Shown: piece after piece, positions 18,694 through 28,250 of the stretch | Layout: each line of letters begins with the position of its first letter | Position numbering within the stretch: the stretch's first letter is position 1 | NCBI RefSeq assembly: GCF_019748365.1 | Contig: NZ_JAIEPN010000040.1 | Location: 1 to 64,000, forward strand | DNA: 64,000 bases | Direction: 5' to 3' | Source: Novosphingobium sp. | Lineage (GTDB): Bacteria > Pseudomonadota > Alphaproteobacteria > Sphingomonadales > Sphingomonadaceae | Position numbers and translations under genes: made by a program | Notes under the pieces: model-generated | What the model was told of the DNA's origin: nothing | The model's database searches: none | The model's input: only the letters and a program-made list of their open reading frames with translations

Positions 18694-19977
18694 CGCCGGC
18701 TACCGGCCACGGCGATGCCGTTCTCGCGGAATTCGGCGAGGCGGTAGCGCAAGGTGCGTTCGGAAATGCCGAGCTTGCGCGCGGCGGCGACGCGGCTGCC
18801 ACCGCAGCTGTCGAGCGCGGCAAGGATGGCGCGGGTTTCGGATAGCTGGACGATGTTGGAGAGCTTGCCGCCGGGGATTGTCGTCATGCTGACAGCGGGA
18901 TCGGCGGCGACGGTTTCGCCCGCGGCGCGCACCGGACGATCGAACACGACATGCTGCAAGCCGATCTCGGGCGCATCGCCTGCGAGGAGCAGCGCGCGGC
19001 GCATCACGTTTTCAAGCTCGCGCACATTGCCCGGCCAGGCGTGGGCTTCGAGCATGGCGAGCGCGGCCTCGCCGATCCACGGCACGGCGCGGCCTTGCGG
19101 CACGTGGCGCAGCACCATGGCGAAGGCGAGCGGGGCGATGTCTGCCGGGCGATCGCGCAGCGCGGCGAGTTCGAGCGGGAAGACGTTGAGGCGGTAATAG
19201 AGGTCGGCGCGGAAGCGGCCTTCCTCGACTTCGCTGGGGAGGTCGCGGTTGGCGCAGGCGATGACACGGACATCGACCTTGACCGGCTTGGTGGCGCCGA
19301 TCGGCATGACTTCGCCTTCCTGCAGCACGCGCAGCAGTTTGGCCTGAAGCGCGAGCGGCATTTCGGCGATCTCGTCGAGCAGCAGGGTGCCGCCATGCGC
19401 CGCGCGGAAGAAGCCTTCGGATGCGGCATTGGCGCCGGTGAACGCGCCCTTCTGGTGGCCGAACAGCATGGCCTCGAGCATGGTTTCGGGCATCGCAGCG
19501 CAGTTGATCGCGATGAACGGCGCCTCGGCGCGCGGCGAGCGCATGTGGATGAAGCGGGAGAGGACTTCCTTGCCGGTGCCGGTGGGGCCGTTGATGAGGA
19601 CGGGGATTTCGGCCGCAGCGAGGCGTTCGGCCAGCGCGAGGACGGAAAGCGTTTCGGGATCGGCGGCAACAGGGCTGCCGGCAGGCGCGGCGCAGGCGAC
19701 CAGTGCGGCGAGCACGGCAGGATCGGCGCTGTCGGCATAGGACAGATCGTGGCGACCGCCATGGCTGCGGGCGATGGCATTGGTGGCGGCGCGGGACAGC
19801 AGCACGGTGCGATCAAACAGGCCGGGCGCAGCCGGCTCTTCCGCGCCGCGCAAGGTGTAGGTTCCGGCGGGGGTGAAGCCACCCAGAACAGAGCGGGCCC
19901 TTGCGAGCAAGGCCGCATGCGGCGAGGCGGGGGTGGCGGCGCTTCCTCCCATTGTGCGCACTGCCTGATCCGTGTTC
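18690..19977 (-). CDS. sigma-54-dependent flagellar transcriptional activator (FlbD/FleQ-type) without a recognisable receiver domain
   Basis: AAA+ [35 protein letters not shown]-terminal Fis-type [39 protein letters not shown] extends to 20087; ATG at 19977 preferred. Confidence 0.9.
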
Positions 19978-20113
19978 ATAATGTTTTGCCCTGTCTTAAC
20001 CATCGAGACAGGCTGTTTTTCGCGCGAAAACGTCAAGCGTGCCGAAACTTTAAGCTCCGTGTACACCCTAAGGGCTAATACGTGCATGCGGCAGATCGCT
20101 GCCGACCCCCCCC

Positions 20114-20140
20114 TTAAACCCGGCAGGCTTTTGCCGGTCT
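20114..20140 (+). promoter_or_regulatory. candidate sigma-28 promoter of flagellin (TTAAA-N14-GCCGGTCT) overlapped by near-palindrome CCGGCAGGCTTTTGCCGG (20120-20137)
   Basis: Read directly upstream of flagellin; preceded by an 8-C homopolymer. Confidence 0.45.
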
Positions 20141-20211
20141 TTGCCGTGGCTGCCGCGTCGATCCCCGACCGGCGTCAACCGGGGAACGACCCCTCTCACT
20201 GGAGACAAACC

Positions 20212-21093
20212 ATGGCGGTTATCAATACCAACATCGGCGCCATCAAGGCGGCCAATGCTTCAAACTCCGCAGCGAAGATGGCGAGCCAGGCAATGGAACG
20301 CCTCTCGACCGGCAAGCGTATCAACGGCGCGAAGGACGACGCGGCAGGCCTCGCCATTGCAACGACGATGACCTCGCAGATCAAGGGCATGAGCCAGGGC
20401 GTGCGTAACGCCAACGACGGCATCAGCCTTGCGCAGACCGCGGAAGGCGCGCTGAACGAAGTGACCAACATGCTGCAGCGCGTCCGCGAACTGGCCGTGC
20501 AGTCGAAGTCGGGCACCTACCAGCAGTCCGACCGCGACGCGATGCAGTCGGAAGTGGGCAACCTCAATGCCCAGATCTCGGACGTGCTCAACAACACCAA
20601 GTTCAACGGCAACGCGGTGTTCGGCGTCGTCGGCGCTGCGCCGGCGGCTGACGGTTCGGACGACGTCAAGTTCTCGATCCAGACCGGTGCGAACACCGGC
20701 GACACCGTTGACATCGTGTCGAAGGCCTTCGACGGCACCAAGCTGTTCGGTGGCACCGACACGGCCTACGATGCCGCTTCGACGACGCAGGCGCTTGACG
20801 TCACCGACGCGTCCAAGGCTTCGACCACGATCGACAACGTCGATGCCGCGCTTGCCAACGTCAACTCGACCCGTGCGACGCTCGGTGCCGGCCAGAACCG
20901 TCTGGAATCGGCCGTCAACAACCTGAACGACAACATCACCAACCTGTCGGACGCCCGTTCGCGCATTCAGGACACCGACTACTCGGCTGAAACGACCGCG
21001 ATGGCCAAGGCCCAGATCCTGAGCCAGGCTTCGACCGCGATGATCGCGCAGGCCAACCAGAGCCAGCAGAACGTGCTCTCGCTGCTGCGCTAA
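20212..21093 (+). CDS. fliC: flagellin
   Basis: [18 protein letters not shown]...[23 protein letters not shown]-terminal [47 protein letters not shown] 20212 chosen over the track start 19972. Confidence 0.98.
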   Translation: MAVINTNIGAIKAANASNSAAKMASQAMERLSTGKRINGAKDDAAGLAIATTMTSQIKGMSQGVRNANDGISLAQTAEGALNEVTNMLQRVRELAVQSKSGTYQQSDRDAMQSEVGNLNAQISDVLNNTKFNGNAVFGVVGAAPAADGSDDVKFSIQTGANTGDTVDIVSKAFDGTKLFGGTDTAYDAASTTQALDVTDASKASTTIDNVDAALANVNSTRATLGAGQNRLESAVNNLNDNITNLSDARSRIQDTDYSAETTAMAKAQILSQASTAMIAQANQSQQNVLSLLR

Positions 21094-21140
21094 GTTCGAG
21101 CTCCCCCTGCAGCCCGCTCTCCACCGGGCTGGCACCACTG

Positions 21141-21174
21141 CCCGGCGATCCATCCACGGATCGCCGGGTTTTTG
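21141..21174 (+). terminator. Rho-independent terminator after flagellin
   Basis: Perfect 11-bp stem cccggcgatcc/ggatcgccggg followed by tttttgg. Confidence 0.85.
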
Positions 21175-21177
21175 GTT

Positions 21178-22449
21178 TCAGCGCGGTTTCAGCACGTGGG
21201 GCAGCGCGGCGCCGAGCACGGCGAGCATTTCGGGTGCGTAGGCGCTGGAGTTGGCTTCGAATTCGGCCTGGGTGATCCGGTCCCCGCCCTGCGCACCGAA
21301 CAGGACGACCTCGTCATCGAGGCGCGCGTCGCGGTGATCGGTGACGTCGACCATCAGGGTGTTCATGGTGACACGGCCGATAACGGGCACGCGGCGGCCG
21401 CGGATGAGGACTTCGGTGCGGTTTTTGCTTTCGGCCGGAAATTCGGGGCGGTTGGCATGGCTGAAGCCGCGGCGCACGCCGTCCGAATAGCCGATGGGCA
21501 CGTTCGCCAGCCAGCTCTCGCGCTCCAGCCGGAAGGTGCGGTCGTAGGCCACCGTCTGCCCGGCAGGGTAGTGGTTCACCGCCGCGACGCGCGACTTGAT
21601 CGTGGGGACGGGGATGAAGGCGCTGGTCTTGACCGAGCCGGGATCGCCATAGAGTGCGCCGCCGACGCGGACCATGTCGAGCCGGGTTTCAGCTTGCGTG
21701 AGGGTGGCGAAGGTATTGGCGGTGTGGCGGGTGACGCCGTCCATCTTGAGCCCTTCGCCCTGCAGCCAGGCGAGATCCGCCTTGTAGCGCGCCAGCTGGC
21801 CGAGAATGTCGGGTGCCTCCTCGCTGGGGTAGTGCGTCATCGCGCCGGCGATGCGCAGGCCCTTCAGCGCCAGCATCGCGCGGGCATCGGCCTTGCCGTA
21901 GTCGGTCGAAAGCTCGACCCCGTTGCGCGACATGCCGCCTGCGTTGAGCGCGAGGTGGACGGGGCGGGGGAAGCGCGGGCGGCGCTTGAGCCACTGTGCC
22001 TCGAGCCGGGCAGCGGCTTCGGGATTGCCGATCAGTTCGACCAGGCCGGTGCCCATGGCGTCTTCCATTTCCTCAGGCGCGGCGAGCCGGATGCGGTAGA
22101 GCCTGCCGCGATAGCCCAGCTGGCGGGCGACGCGGGCTTCGTCGTTGGAGGTGATCGCGACATCGGTGATCCCGGCCTTGATGACCGAGGGAATGAGCAG
22201 CGCGATGCCGTTGCCATAGGCGTCTGCCTTCATCACCGCGCAGATGCGCGAGGGCGTGACCATCTGGCGCAGCGTGGCGATATTGGCCTCGAACGCGGCG
22301 GCATCGACTTCGATCCAGCCGTTGCGGCGCTGTGCCTGCGCAAGGGTGAGGCCGAAATTGGTGGCGGAGAGGATGGGAGCGGCAGCAGCACGGGCGGCGG
22401 CGAGCGCGGTCCCAGCAGCGCCAGCGGCAAGGAACGTGCGGCGGTGCAT
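21178..22449 (-). CDS. alanine racemase family protein with predicted twin-arginine/Sec leader (exported)
   Basis: MHRRTFLAAGAAGTALAAA leader; VMKADAYGNGI PLP-lysine motif; HYPSEE, NVPIGYSDGVRRGFSHA, RVTMNTLMVDVT. Confidence 0.9.
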   Translation of the reverse strand: MHRRTFLAAGAAGTALAAARAAAAPILSATNFGLTLAQAQRRNGWIEVDAAAFEANIATLRQMVTPSRICAVMKADAYGNGIALLIPSVIKAGITDVAITSNDEARVARQLGYRGRLYRIRLAAPEEMEDAMGTGLVELIGNPEAAARLEAQWLKRRPRFPRPVHLALNAGGMSRNGVELSTDYGKADARAMLALKGLRIAGAMTHYPSEEAPDILGQLARYKADLAWLQGEGLKMDGVTRHTANTFATLTQAETRLDMVRVGGALYGDPGSVKTSAFIPVPTIKSRVAAVNHYPAGQTVAYDRTFRLERESWLANVPIGYSDGVRRGFSHANRPEFPAESKNRTEVLIRGRRVPVIGRVTMNTLMVDVTDHRDARLDDEVVLFGAQGGDRITQAEFEANSSAYAPEMLAVLGAALPHVLKPR

Positions 22450-23969
22450 CAAGGTTCTCCGCGCTTGAGGAAGCGGCCAGGCCAGGTGCCGGTGGGCTTG
22501 CCATCGGCGTAAACAAGCGCGCCGCTGACAAACACGCGCGAGACGCCGGTGGCGAGCGCGGCGGAATCGCCGACCTTGGCGTGATCGGTGATCGTCACCG
22601 GATCGAACAGCACGAGATCGGCCTTGTAGCCCGGCTTGATCAGGCCATGCCCGGCAAGGCCGAGCTGCGCGGCGGTCTGCCCGGTCATCTTGTGGATGGC
22701 CTCGGGCAAGGTCAGCACATGCTGCTCGCGCACATAGTAGCGCAGGATCTTGGCCATGGCGCCCGCGCCGCGCGGGTGGCGCGAGCCGATCATGCCGTCC
22801 GAGCAGACCACAGTGTGCTTCCAGGCGAGGAAATCGGCGATGTCTGCCGGGGCCATCGCGGTGCCGATCACGGATTCGCCGCCGCGGGCATCGGGGTGCG
22901 CTTTCTCCCAATCGAGCGCGCGGTTGATCAGCCAGAGGTAGGTGACGGCGGGCTCCTCCTGCCGCGCGGCGGCGATCCGGGCGATGGTCTGGCCCTCGAA
23001 CGCGGGTTCGGGCGCGTAGTAATCAAGCAGCATGCCTTCGGGCGGAGTCATGTGCGCCAGCGCGAAGCGGGAGGCGGCGAGATCGGTGAAATCGCGTTTG
23101 GGGAAATTCACCGTCAGCGTGGAGTGCCAGTATTCGTATGGGTAGATATCGGCGGTGACATCGATGCCGCGCGCGCGGGCGGCATCGAGCCTGGCGATCA
23201 CGGCCTTGGCCTCGCCCCAGCGGTCAGCGATGCCGAGCTTGATGTGCGAGATCTGCACCGGCAGCTTCGCCTTCTCGCCGATATCGAGCAGTTCATCGAG
23301 CGCGGCATCGAAGGCGACATCCTCGCTGCGCATGTGGCTGATGTAGCGCCCGCCGCCCGCCGCCGCGGTGCGGGCAAGATCGACGAGTTCGGCGTGATCG
23401 GAATAGATGCCGGGATCGTATTCGAGGCCGCTGGAAAGCCCGAGTGAGCCTGCCTTCATGTCGGCGGCGAGGAGCGCCTGCATCTTCGCGAGTTCAGCCG
23501 GGGTGGAGACGCGCTTGTAATCCGCACCCATGGCGGAATCGCGCAGCCAGCCGTGGCCGGTATAGGCCGCGACGTTGATCGCGGCGGGGCGGGCGGCGTA
23601 CTTCGCGGCGAGTTCGGCGAAGGGGCCGTGGCTGCCGCCGTCCTGCCCGACGACGATGGTGGTGACGCCCTGCGCGAGGAGCAGCGGCATGCTGCGATCC
23701 TTGTAGTCCCCGACATCGTGGTGGCTGTGCGCATCGATGAAGCCGGGGGCGAGGACGAGGCCCTTTGCCGCGATGACGGTCTCGCCCTTGCGCGGCTTCA
23801 GCGTGCCGATGGCCTGGATATGATCGCCCTCGATACGGACGGCAATCTTGGTGGCAGGGGCGCCAGTGCCATCATAGACCTCGGCGTCGGTGATGAGCGT
23901 GGAGGCCGCAGCGGGCACGGTGAGCGCTAGTGAGGCCGCGACCGCCAATCCTGCAAGACTTGTCCGCAT
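22449..23969 (-). CDS. D-aminoacylase / N-acyl-D-amino-acid deacylase family amidohydrolase, exported
   Basis: KGLVLAPGFIDAHSHHDVGDY, GLSSGLEYDPGIYSDHAELVDLARTAAAGGGRYISHMRSE; signal peptide; 1-nt overlap with the racemase start. Confidence 0.88.
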   Translation of the reverse strand: MRTSLAGLAVAASLALTVPAAASTLITDAEVYDGTGAPATKIAVRIEGDHIQAIGTLKPRKGETVIAAKGLVLAPGFIDAHSHHDVGDYKDRSMPLLLAQGVTTIVVGQDGGSHGPFAELAAKYAARPAAINVAAYTGHGWLRDSAMGADYKRVSTPAELAKMQALLAADMKAGSLGLSSGLEYDPGIYSDHAELVDLARTAAAGGGRYISHMRSEDVAFDAALDELLDIGEKAKLPVQISHIKLGIADRWGEAKAVIARLDAARARGIDVTADIYPYEYWHSTLTVNFPKRDFTDLAASRFALAHMTPPEGMLLDYYAPEPAFEGQTIARIAAARQEEPAVTYLWLINRALDWEKAHPDARGGESVIGTAMAPADIADFLAWKHTVVCSDGMIGSRHPRGAGAMAKILRYYVREQHVLTLPEAIHKMTGQTAAQLGLAGHGLIKPGYKADLVLFDPVTITDHAKVGDSAALATGVSRVFVSGALVYADGKPTGTWPGRFLKRGEP

Positions 23970-24188
23970 TGCCCTGTTCCCCCCTTGCTGATCCCCGGCG
24001 CAGGCTAGGCGGGGTGAGGGCAGGGGTGCAAGGGGTTTGGGGGCCGAAACGCAATGGCGGTTCTTGGGGGGCAGGAGATGCTCTAGTATGGCAGCAGTTC
24101 GCTGGATTTCTGCTATTCGATTGGCGGCATTCCTGCGTGGCAAATGACTATTCGGCGATAGCGCCGATTGCCAAATGCGGTTTCCACC

Positions 24189-24749
24189 TCAAAGCATCGC
24201 CGTGAAACTCGCGGCAACGGCTGCAAACACCGCGTCGCTGCGGCTGGTGCGAGCCAGACTGCGGGCGCCTTCGAGTGCGGCAATCAGCGCCTGTGCCAGC
24301 GTTTGCGGTTGGGCGATGCCGCAGGCACTCAGATGGTTCGTCACGGCACTCACCCACGTCTCGAACCCGTCCTGCAGCAGCGGGGTCAGGTGCGGGTCAT
24401 CCGGTGCGCGCTCTCCGGCAATGTTCTGCAAGGCGCAGCCAAGGGTGTAGTCGGAACGCCGCATTTCGGCTGCGATGCCAGCGCACAGCAATTCGATGAA
24501 ACCGGCAGCATCGCCCGGCGTGGCCCGCGCCGCCGCAGCGATTCCTGCCAATCCGCGCGCACTGAAGCTGGCGATGATCTCTGCTGCGAGCTGATCCTTT
24601 CCGCCGGGGAAGTGAAAATAGAACGAGCCCTTGGGCGCGCTGCTTTCAGCGATGATCTGCGCCAGCCCGGTGGCCGCGAAGCCTTGGCGGCGGAAGAGGG
24701 TCTCGGCGGTAGCAAGGGCCTTGCCCCGGGCGTCGGATGTGCGTGCCAT
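24189..24749 (-). CDS. TetR/AcrR family transcriptional regulator
   Basis: ALATAETLFRRQGFAATGLAQIIAESSAPKGSFYFHFPGGKDQLAAEII. Confidence 0.93.
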   Translation of the reverse strand: MARTSDARGKALATAETLFRRQGFAATGLAQIIAESSAPKGSFYFHFPGGKDQLAAEIIASFSARGLAGIAAAARATPGDAAGFIELLCAGIAAEMRRSDYTLGCALQNIAGERAPDDPHLTPLLQDGFETWVSAVTNHLSACGIAQPQTLAQALIAALEGARSLARTSRSDAVFAAVAASFTAML

Positions 24750-24771
24750 AGGCCCCTCTAACAGATCGCGC

Positions 24772-24816
24772 TTGACATATCTATGGCAATCGACATAGTA
24801 TGGTGATCGCCATACT
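24772..24816 (+). promoter_or_regulatory. promoter/operator between divergent tetR and tautomerase genes
   Basis: TTGACA (24772-24777), N18, TAGTAT; inverted repeats AGTATGG-N6-CCATACT (24797-24816) and CTATG-N8-CATAG (24781-24798). Confidence 0.6.
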
Positions 24817-24847
24817 AAAGTGGCGCTCTCATGAAAGGTACCCAGAC

Positions 24848-25072
24848 ATGCCGCTAGTCCAGATCTCGATCCCCGAAGGATCTCTCTCCCCCGAACAGAA
24901 GGCGCTGATGGTTGCAAAGGTGACCGATGCCTGTGTCGAGGCTGAAGGCGTTCCGGCGGTGCGCCAGTTCACCTGGGTGCACATCAACGAAGTGCCCGAC
25001 GGCGGATGGGGCATGGCTGGCCGGGCGCTCACGCTCGAACATATGAAGGCAGCCATGGCTCCGCAGCGCTGA
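24848..25072 (+). CDS. tautomerase (4-oxalocrotonate tautomerase) family protein
   Basis: MPLVQISIPEGSLSPEQKALMVAKVTDA with Pro1 following Met; ends MKAAMAPQR. Confidence 0.85.
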   Translation: MPLVQISIPEGSLSPEQKALMVAKVTDACVEAEGVPAVRQFTWVHINEVPDGGWGMAGRALTLEHMKAAMAPQR

Positions 25073-25077
25073 TGGCC

Positions 25078-25200
25078 ATGCGGCAGCACGTGCATGTGTC
25101 TCGTCGCGCCATGCTCGCCAGCAGCGCAGCGGCCTTGGCCCCTGAGCTGCCGGCGGGCGCCGTTGGGCAGGCACGTCGGTCATGCCCGGTCATCGTCTAG
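25078..25200 (+). pseudogene. possible remnant of a leader-bearing exported protein
   Basis: MRQHVHVSRRAMLASSAAALAPELPAG looks like a twin-arginine-type leader but the frame closes within about 20 codons. Confidence 0.35.
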
Positions 25201-25314
25201 CTGTCGTGGAGGATGGCGAGGCCAAGCCCGGCTTGCGTCATCGCTTGATCGCCGCTGCTCCCGCAGTGGCTGCCGGATCCGGATCGGACATCCGGTCTAG
25301 AGGGGTTTTTGCAG

Positions 25315-26352
25315 ATGCGTGAACTGGTGTTCCTGTCACCCGGAAAGCTGGAATGGCGGCAAGCCGCCGAACCGCGGATCCAACTGCCGAGCGATGCGAT
25401 CGTGAGGCCGGTTGCGGCCACGACCTGCGATCTCGACCGTCTGATCGTTCGCGGCGAGGCACCGTTTGCCGGGCCCTTCGCCATCGGTCATGAATGTGTG
25501 GCCGAGGTGGTCGACGTGGGCGAGGACGTTACCCGGTTCCGGCGCGGCGATCTTGTGGTGGTGAACTGGCACATCTCCTGCGCGCATTGCGATCACTGCG
25601 CAGGTGGCCGTCCGAATGCCTGCCGCAGCCACCCGCCGGGCGCGATGTATGGGCTGCCAGGACTGGGCGATTGGGGCGGCACGTTTTCGGATCTTTTGCG
25701 GGTGGTGCAGGCCGATTTTGCCCTGACAGCCGTGCCCGAAGGGATCGATCCTGCGCTGGTCGCAAGCGCAGCCGACAACCTGCCCTTCGGGTGGGAGTTC
25801 ACCGTACCGTATCTGGAACAATCGCCCGGAGCCGACGTGCTGGTCATGGGAGGCTGCGGATCAATTGCGCTTTATGCCGTCATGTTTGCGGCTGCGGCGG
25901 GGGCATCACGGGTCCAGTATCACGACTCGGACCGCAGCAGGCTGACAATTGCAGAGCGTCTCGGCGCGCATGCCGTAGAAGGGCCGCCTCCGAGGCGGGC
26001 CGGGGAGTTCCCGATCGTCATTGATGCGAGCGCCAATCAGGCCTCGCTGCTGTGCGCCTTGCGGTCCGTAGCTCCGGAGGGCATCGTTTCCTCCGTGGGC
26101 GGGCACTTTGTCGACGTCGCCTTGCCGCTGTTCGAGATGTATCGGCGCGGCGTCCGGTTTTACACGGGGCGCGGGCGCGGCGGCCCCAATGTGGCGGCAG
26201 CTTTGGCGTGGGTGGCGGATGGACGAGTCGATCCGGCGCCCGTTAACTCGTGCATTGCCCCTTTCGACGATGCTCCATCCGTCGTTGCGGAAGCGTCGTT
26301 GAAGCCGGTTCTGGTCCGCCCCCAGGAGTTTCGGCCCGAAGTCAGCTGGTAG
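25315..26352 (+). CDS. zinc-type medium-chain alcohol dehydrogenase family protein
   Basis: GHECVAEVVDVGEDVTRFRRGDLVVVNWHISCAHCDHCAGGRPNAC; VLVMGGCGSIALYAV cofactor-binding region. Confidence 0.9.
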   Translation: MRELVFLSPGKLEWRQAAEPRIQLPSDAIVRPVAATTCDLDRLIVRGEAPFAGPFAIGHECVAEVVDVGEDVTRFRRGDLVVVNWHISCAHCDHCAGGRPNACRSHPPGAMYGLPGLGDWGGTFSDLLRVVQADFALTAVPEGIDPALVASAADNLPFGWEFTVPYLEQSPGADVLVMGGCGSIALYAVMFAAAAGASRVQYHDSDRSRLTIAERLGAHAVEGPPPRRAGEFPIVIDASANQASLLCALRSVAPEGIVSSVGGHFVDVALPLFEMYRRGVRFYTGRGRGGPNVAAALAWVADGRVDPAPVNSCIAPFDDAPSVVAEASLKPVLVRPQEFRPEVSW

Positions 26353-26523
26353 CGCATTCACCTCCAGCGTTCGTTCCGTTCCTTTGGCCGCGTGGGGGTC
26401 GTCTTCGGAAGAGTTGCTCTCGTCCCAATCCGGCGCTCAGCTATCATTCCAACCGCAGCCGCCGCATGGAACCCTCCACCACTGCTCCGCGGCGGTTCCC
26501 CCCCCCGTTTCGGGGGAGGAGCC

Positions 26524-27363
26524 TCAGTTCATCAAAAGAATGCTCATCCGCCGGTTGCGCGGGTCCGTCGGGCTGTCCGCAATCAGCGGTTCCTGATCGG
26601 CGACGCCTTCGATGCGGCGGAAGCGGCCTTCGGCGACGCCGCTGCGCATCAGGGCGAGGCGGGTGGCTTCGGCGCGGCCGGCGCTGAGGGACCAATTGTT
26701 GGCCGGGTCTCCCGGGCGCCATTGCAGCGCATCGGTGTGGCCGCGCACGGTGAGGCCCGAGGCATCGGGGCCGATCGCCTGGCCGATGGCGCGGACGAGT
26801 TCTGCGGCCTCGGGGGTGAGGATCGTGGTGCCGAGGCGGAACATCGAGAACTTGGCGTCGTCCATGAGATCAAGCCGGATGCCCTCGGGCGTCTGCGTTA
26901 CGCGGACCTGCCGGGCGAGTTTGCGCAAGGTCTCGGTCTTGGCGAACCTTTCCTGCAGACGCCGCTGCAGGCTGGCGGTGCGCTTGGCCTTGCTCCCGCC
27001 ATCCTTGGCCCCGCCGGTGGCATCGCGCGGGATTGTCAGCGTCTTGGTGCCGGTCTGCCCGGCGCGGTACTGGTAGCTGTCGGTATCGGTGAGCGAGGAG
27101 CCGCCGAGGAGGCCATAGGAGCCGGCGCTGCCTTCCTTCATTTTGACCAGCGTGGGGGTGAAATAGTCCGCAATGCCCTTGCGCTGCTTTTCGGTGGTCG
27201 CGCCGAGCAGCCACATGAGCAGGAAGAACGCCATCATCGCGGTCACGAAGTCGGCATAGGCGACCTTCCACGCGCCGCCGTGGTGGCCGCCTTCGACGAC
27301 GGTGACTTTCTTGACGATGATCGGGCGGACGGGTTCGTTCTTGCCCTTTGGAGACTTGGCCAA
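26524..27363 (-). CDS. motB: flagellar stator protein MotB (OmpA-like domain)
   Basis: WKVAYADFVTAMMAFFLLMWLLGATT TM with Asp; OmpA-like LTVRGHTDALQWRPGDPANNWSLSAGRAEATRLALMRSGV. Confidence 0.95.
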   Translation of the reverse strand: MAKSPKGKNEPVRPIIVKKVTVVEGGHHGGAWKVAYADFVTAMMAFFLLMWLLGATTEKQRKGIADYFTPTLVKMKEGSAGSYGLLGGSSLTDTDSYQYRAGQTGTKTLTIPRDATGGAKDGGSKAKRTASLQRRLQERFAKTETLRKLARQVRVTQTPEGIRLDLMDDAKFSMFRLGTTILTPEAAELVRAIGQAIGPDASGLTVRGHTDALQWRPGDPANNWSLSAGRAEATRLALMRSGVAEGRFRRIEGVADQEPLIADSPTDPRNRRMSILLMN

Positions 27364-27365
27364 GC

Positions 27366-28229
27366 CTACCTCCCGCGCAAGGCGTCAAGGAGTTCCGAGA
27401 GACCCGGACGGAACGAGTGGCCAAGGCCCGAACGCGCGCTTTCGACGACGAGGGGCTGCGGCCAGCCGTGGAGGCTCGCGATGATCACCTGCTTGACCGC
27501 CTGGAAGATCATCTCGTCCTGATCGAGCACTTGCTTGAGGCGGCCCGCCAAGGGCGCGACGATGCCATAGGCAAGCAGCACGCCCATGAACGTGCCGACG
27601 AGCGCCGAGCCGATCATCGCGCCGAGGATCGCGGGCGGCTTGTCGATCGAGCCCATGGTCTTCACCACGCCGAGCACCGCCGCGACGATGCCGAGCGCGG
27701 GGAGCGCGTCCGCAAGGTTCTGGAGCGCGTGCTGGGGCTCGCTCATTTCGTGGAAATGGGTCTTCATCGCGTGGTCCATCACGTCCTCGACGGCGTGGAC
27801 TTCGAGCGTGCCGGAGGAGACGACGATGAGGGTGAGCGTATCGCAGATCAGCGCGACGAGCGGCTTGTTGGCGAGGATCCTGGGAAACTCGGCAAAGATC
27901 GGCGAATTGGCGGGATCGGTGACATGGCTTTCCAGGGCGACCGGGCCATCGCTGCGCAGGATCTTCATGAGGCGCGTGCACAGCACGATGGCATCGACAT
28001 GATCCTGCTTGGTGTGCCTCGGCCCCTTGAAGACTTTTCCGAGCCCGCCGCCGATGGCCTTGATCTCATGCAGCGAATTGCCGGTGACGACGGCGCCCAG
28101 CGCGGCCCCGCCGATGATCAGCATTTCGTGCGGGATGGCCTCCATGACCGGGCCGAGCGCGCCGCCGGTGATGGCGAAGCCCCCGAACACCATGACGAGG
28201 AGAATGACGATACCGATGGCAGCATACAT
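27366..28229 (-). CDS. motA: flagellar stator protein MotA
   Basis: AIGIVILLVMVFGGFAITGG...ALPALGIVAAVLGVVKTMGSIDKPPAILGAMIGSALVGTFMGVLLAYGIVAPLA. Confidence 0.96.
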   Translation of the reverse strand: MYAAIGIVILLVMVFGGFAITGGALGPVMEAIPHEMLIIGGAALGAVVTGNSLHEIKAIGGGLGKVFKGPRHTKQDHVDAIVLCTRLMKILRSDGPVALESHVTDPANSPIFAEFPRILANKPLVALICDTLTLIVVSSGTLEVHAVEDVMDHAMKTHFHEMSEPQHALQNLADALPALGIVAAVLGVVKTMGSIDKPPAILGAMIGSALVGTFMGVLLAYGIVAPLAGRLKQVLDQDEMIFQAVKQVIIASLHGWPQPLVVESARSGLGHSFRPGLSELLDALRGR

Positions 28230-28250
28230 GGTGAGGAGTATCCCGGAGGG

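Noticed and set aside
16573-18747. 724-aa plus-strand ORF opposite fliF
   Set aside because: Shadow ORF; FliF on the minus strand is unambiguous.
20121-20136. sigma-54-like CGGCAGGCTTTTGCCG upstream of flagellin
   Set aside because: GG-to-GC spacing is one base too short for a -24/-12 promoter; better explained as an activator palindrome overlapping a sigma-28-type promoter.
26497-26505. 9-C homopolymer downstream of motB as a phase-variation site
   Set aside because: Lies after the motB stop in an apparent terminator stem (ccccc-gtttc-ggggg), so slippage would not alter a coding frame or an evident promoter.
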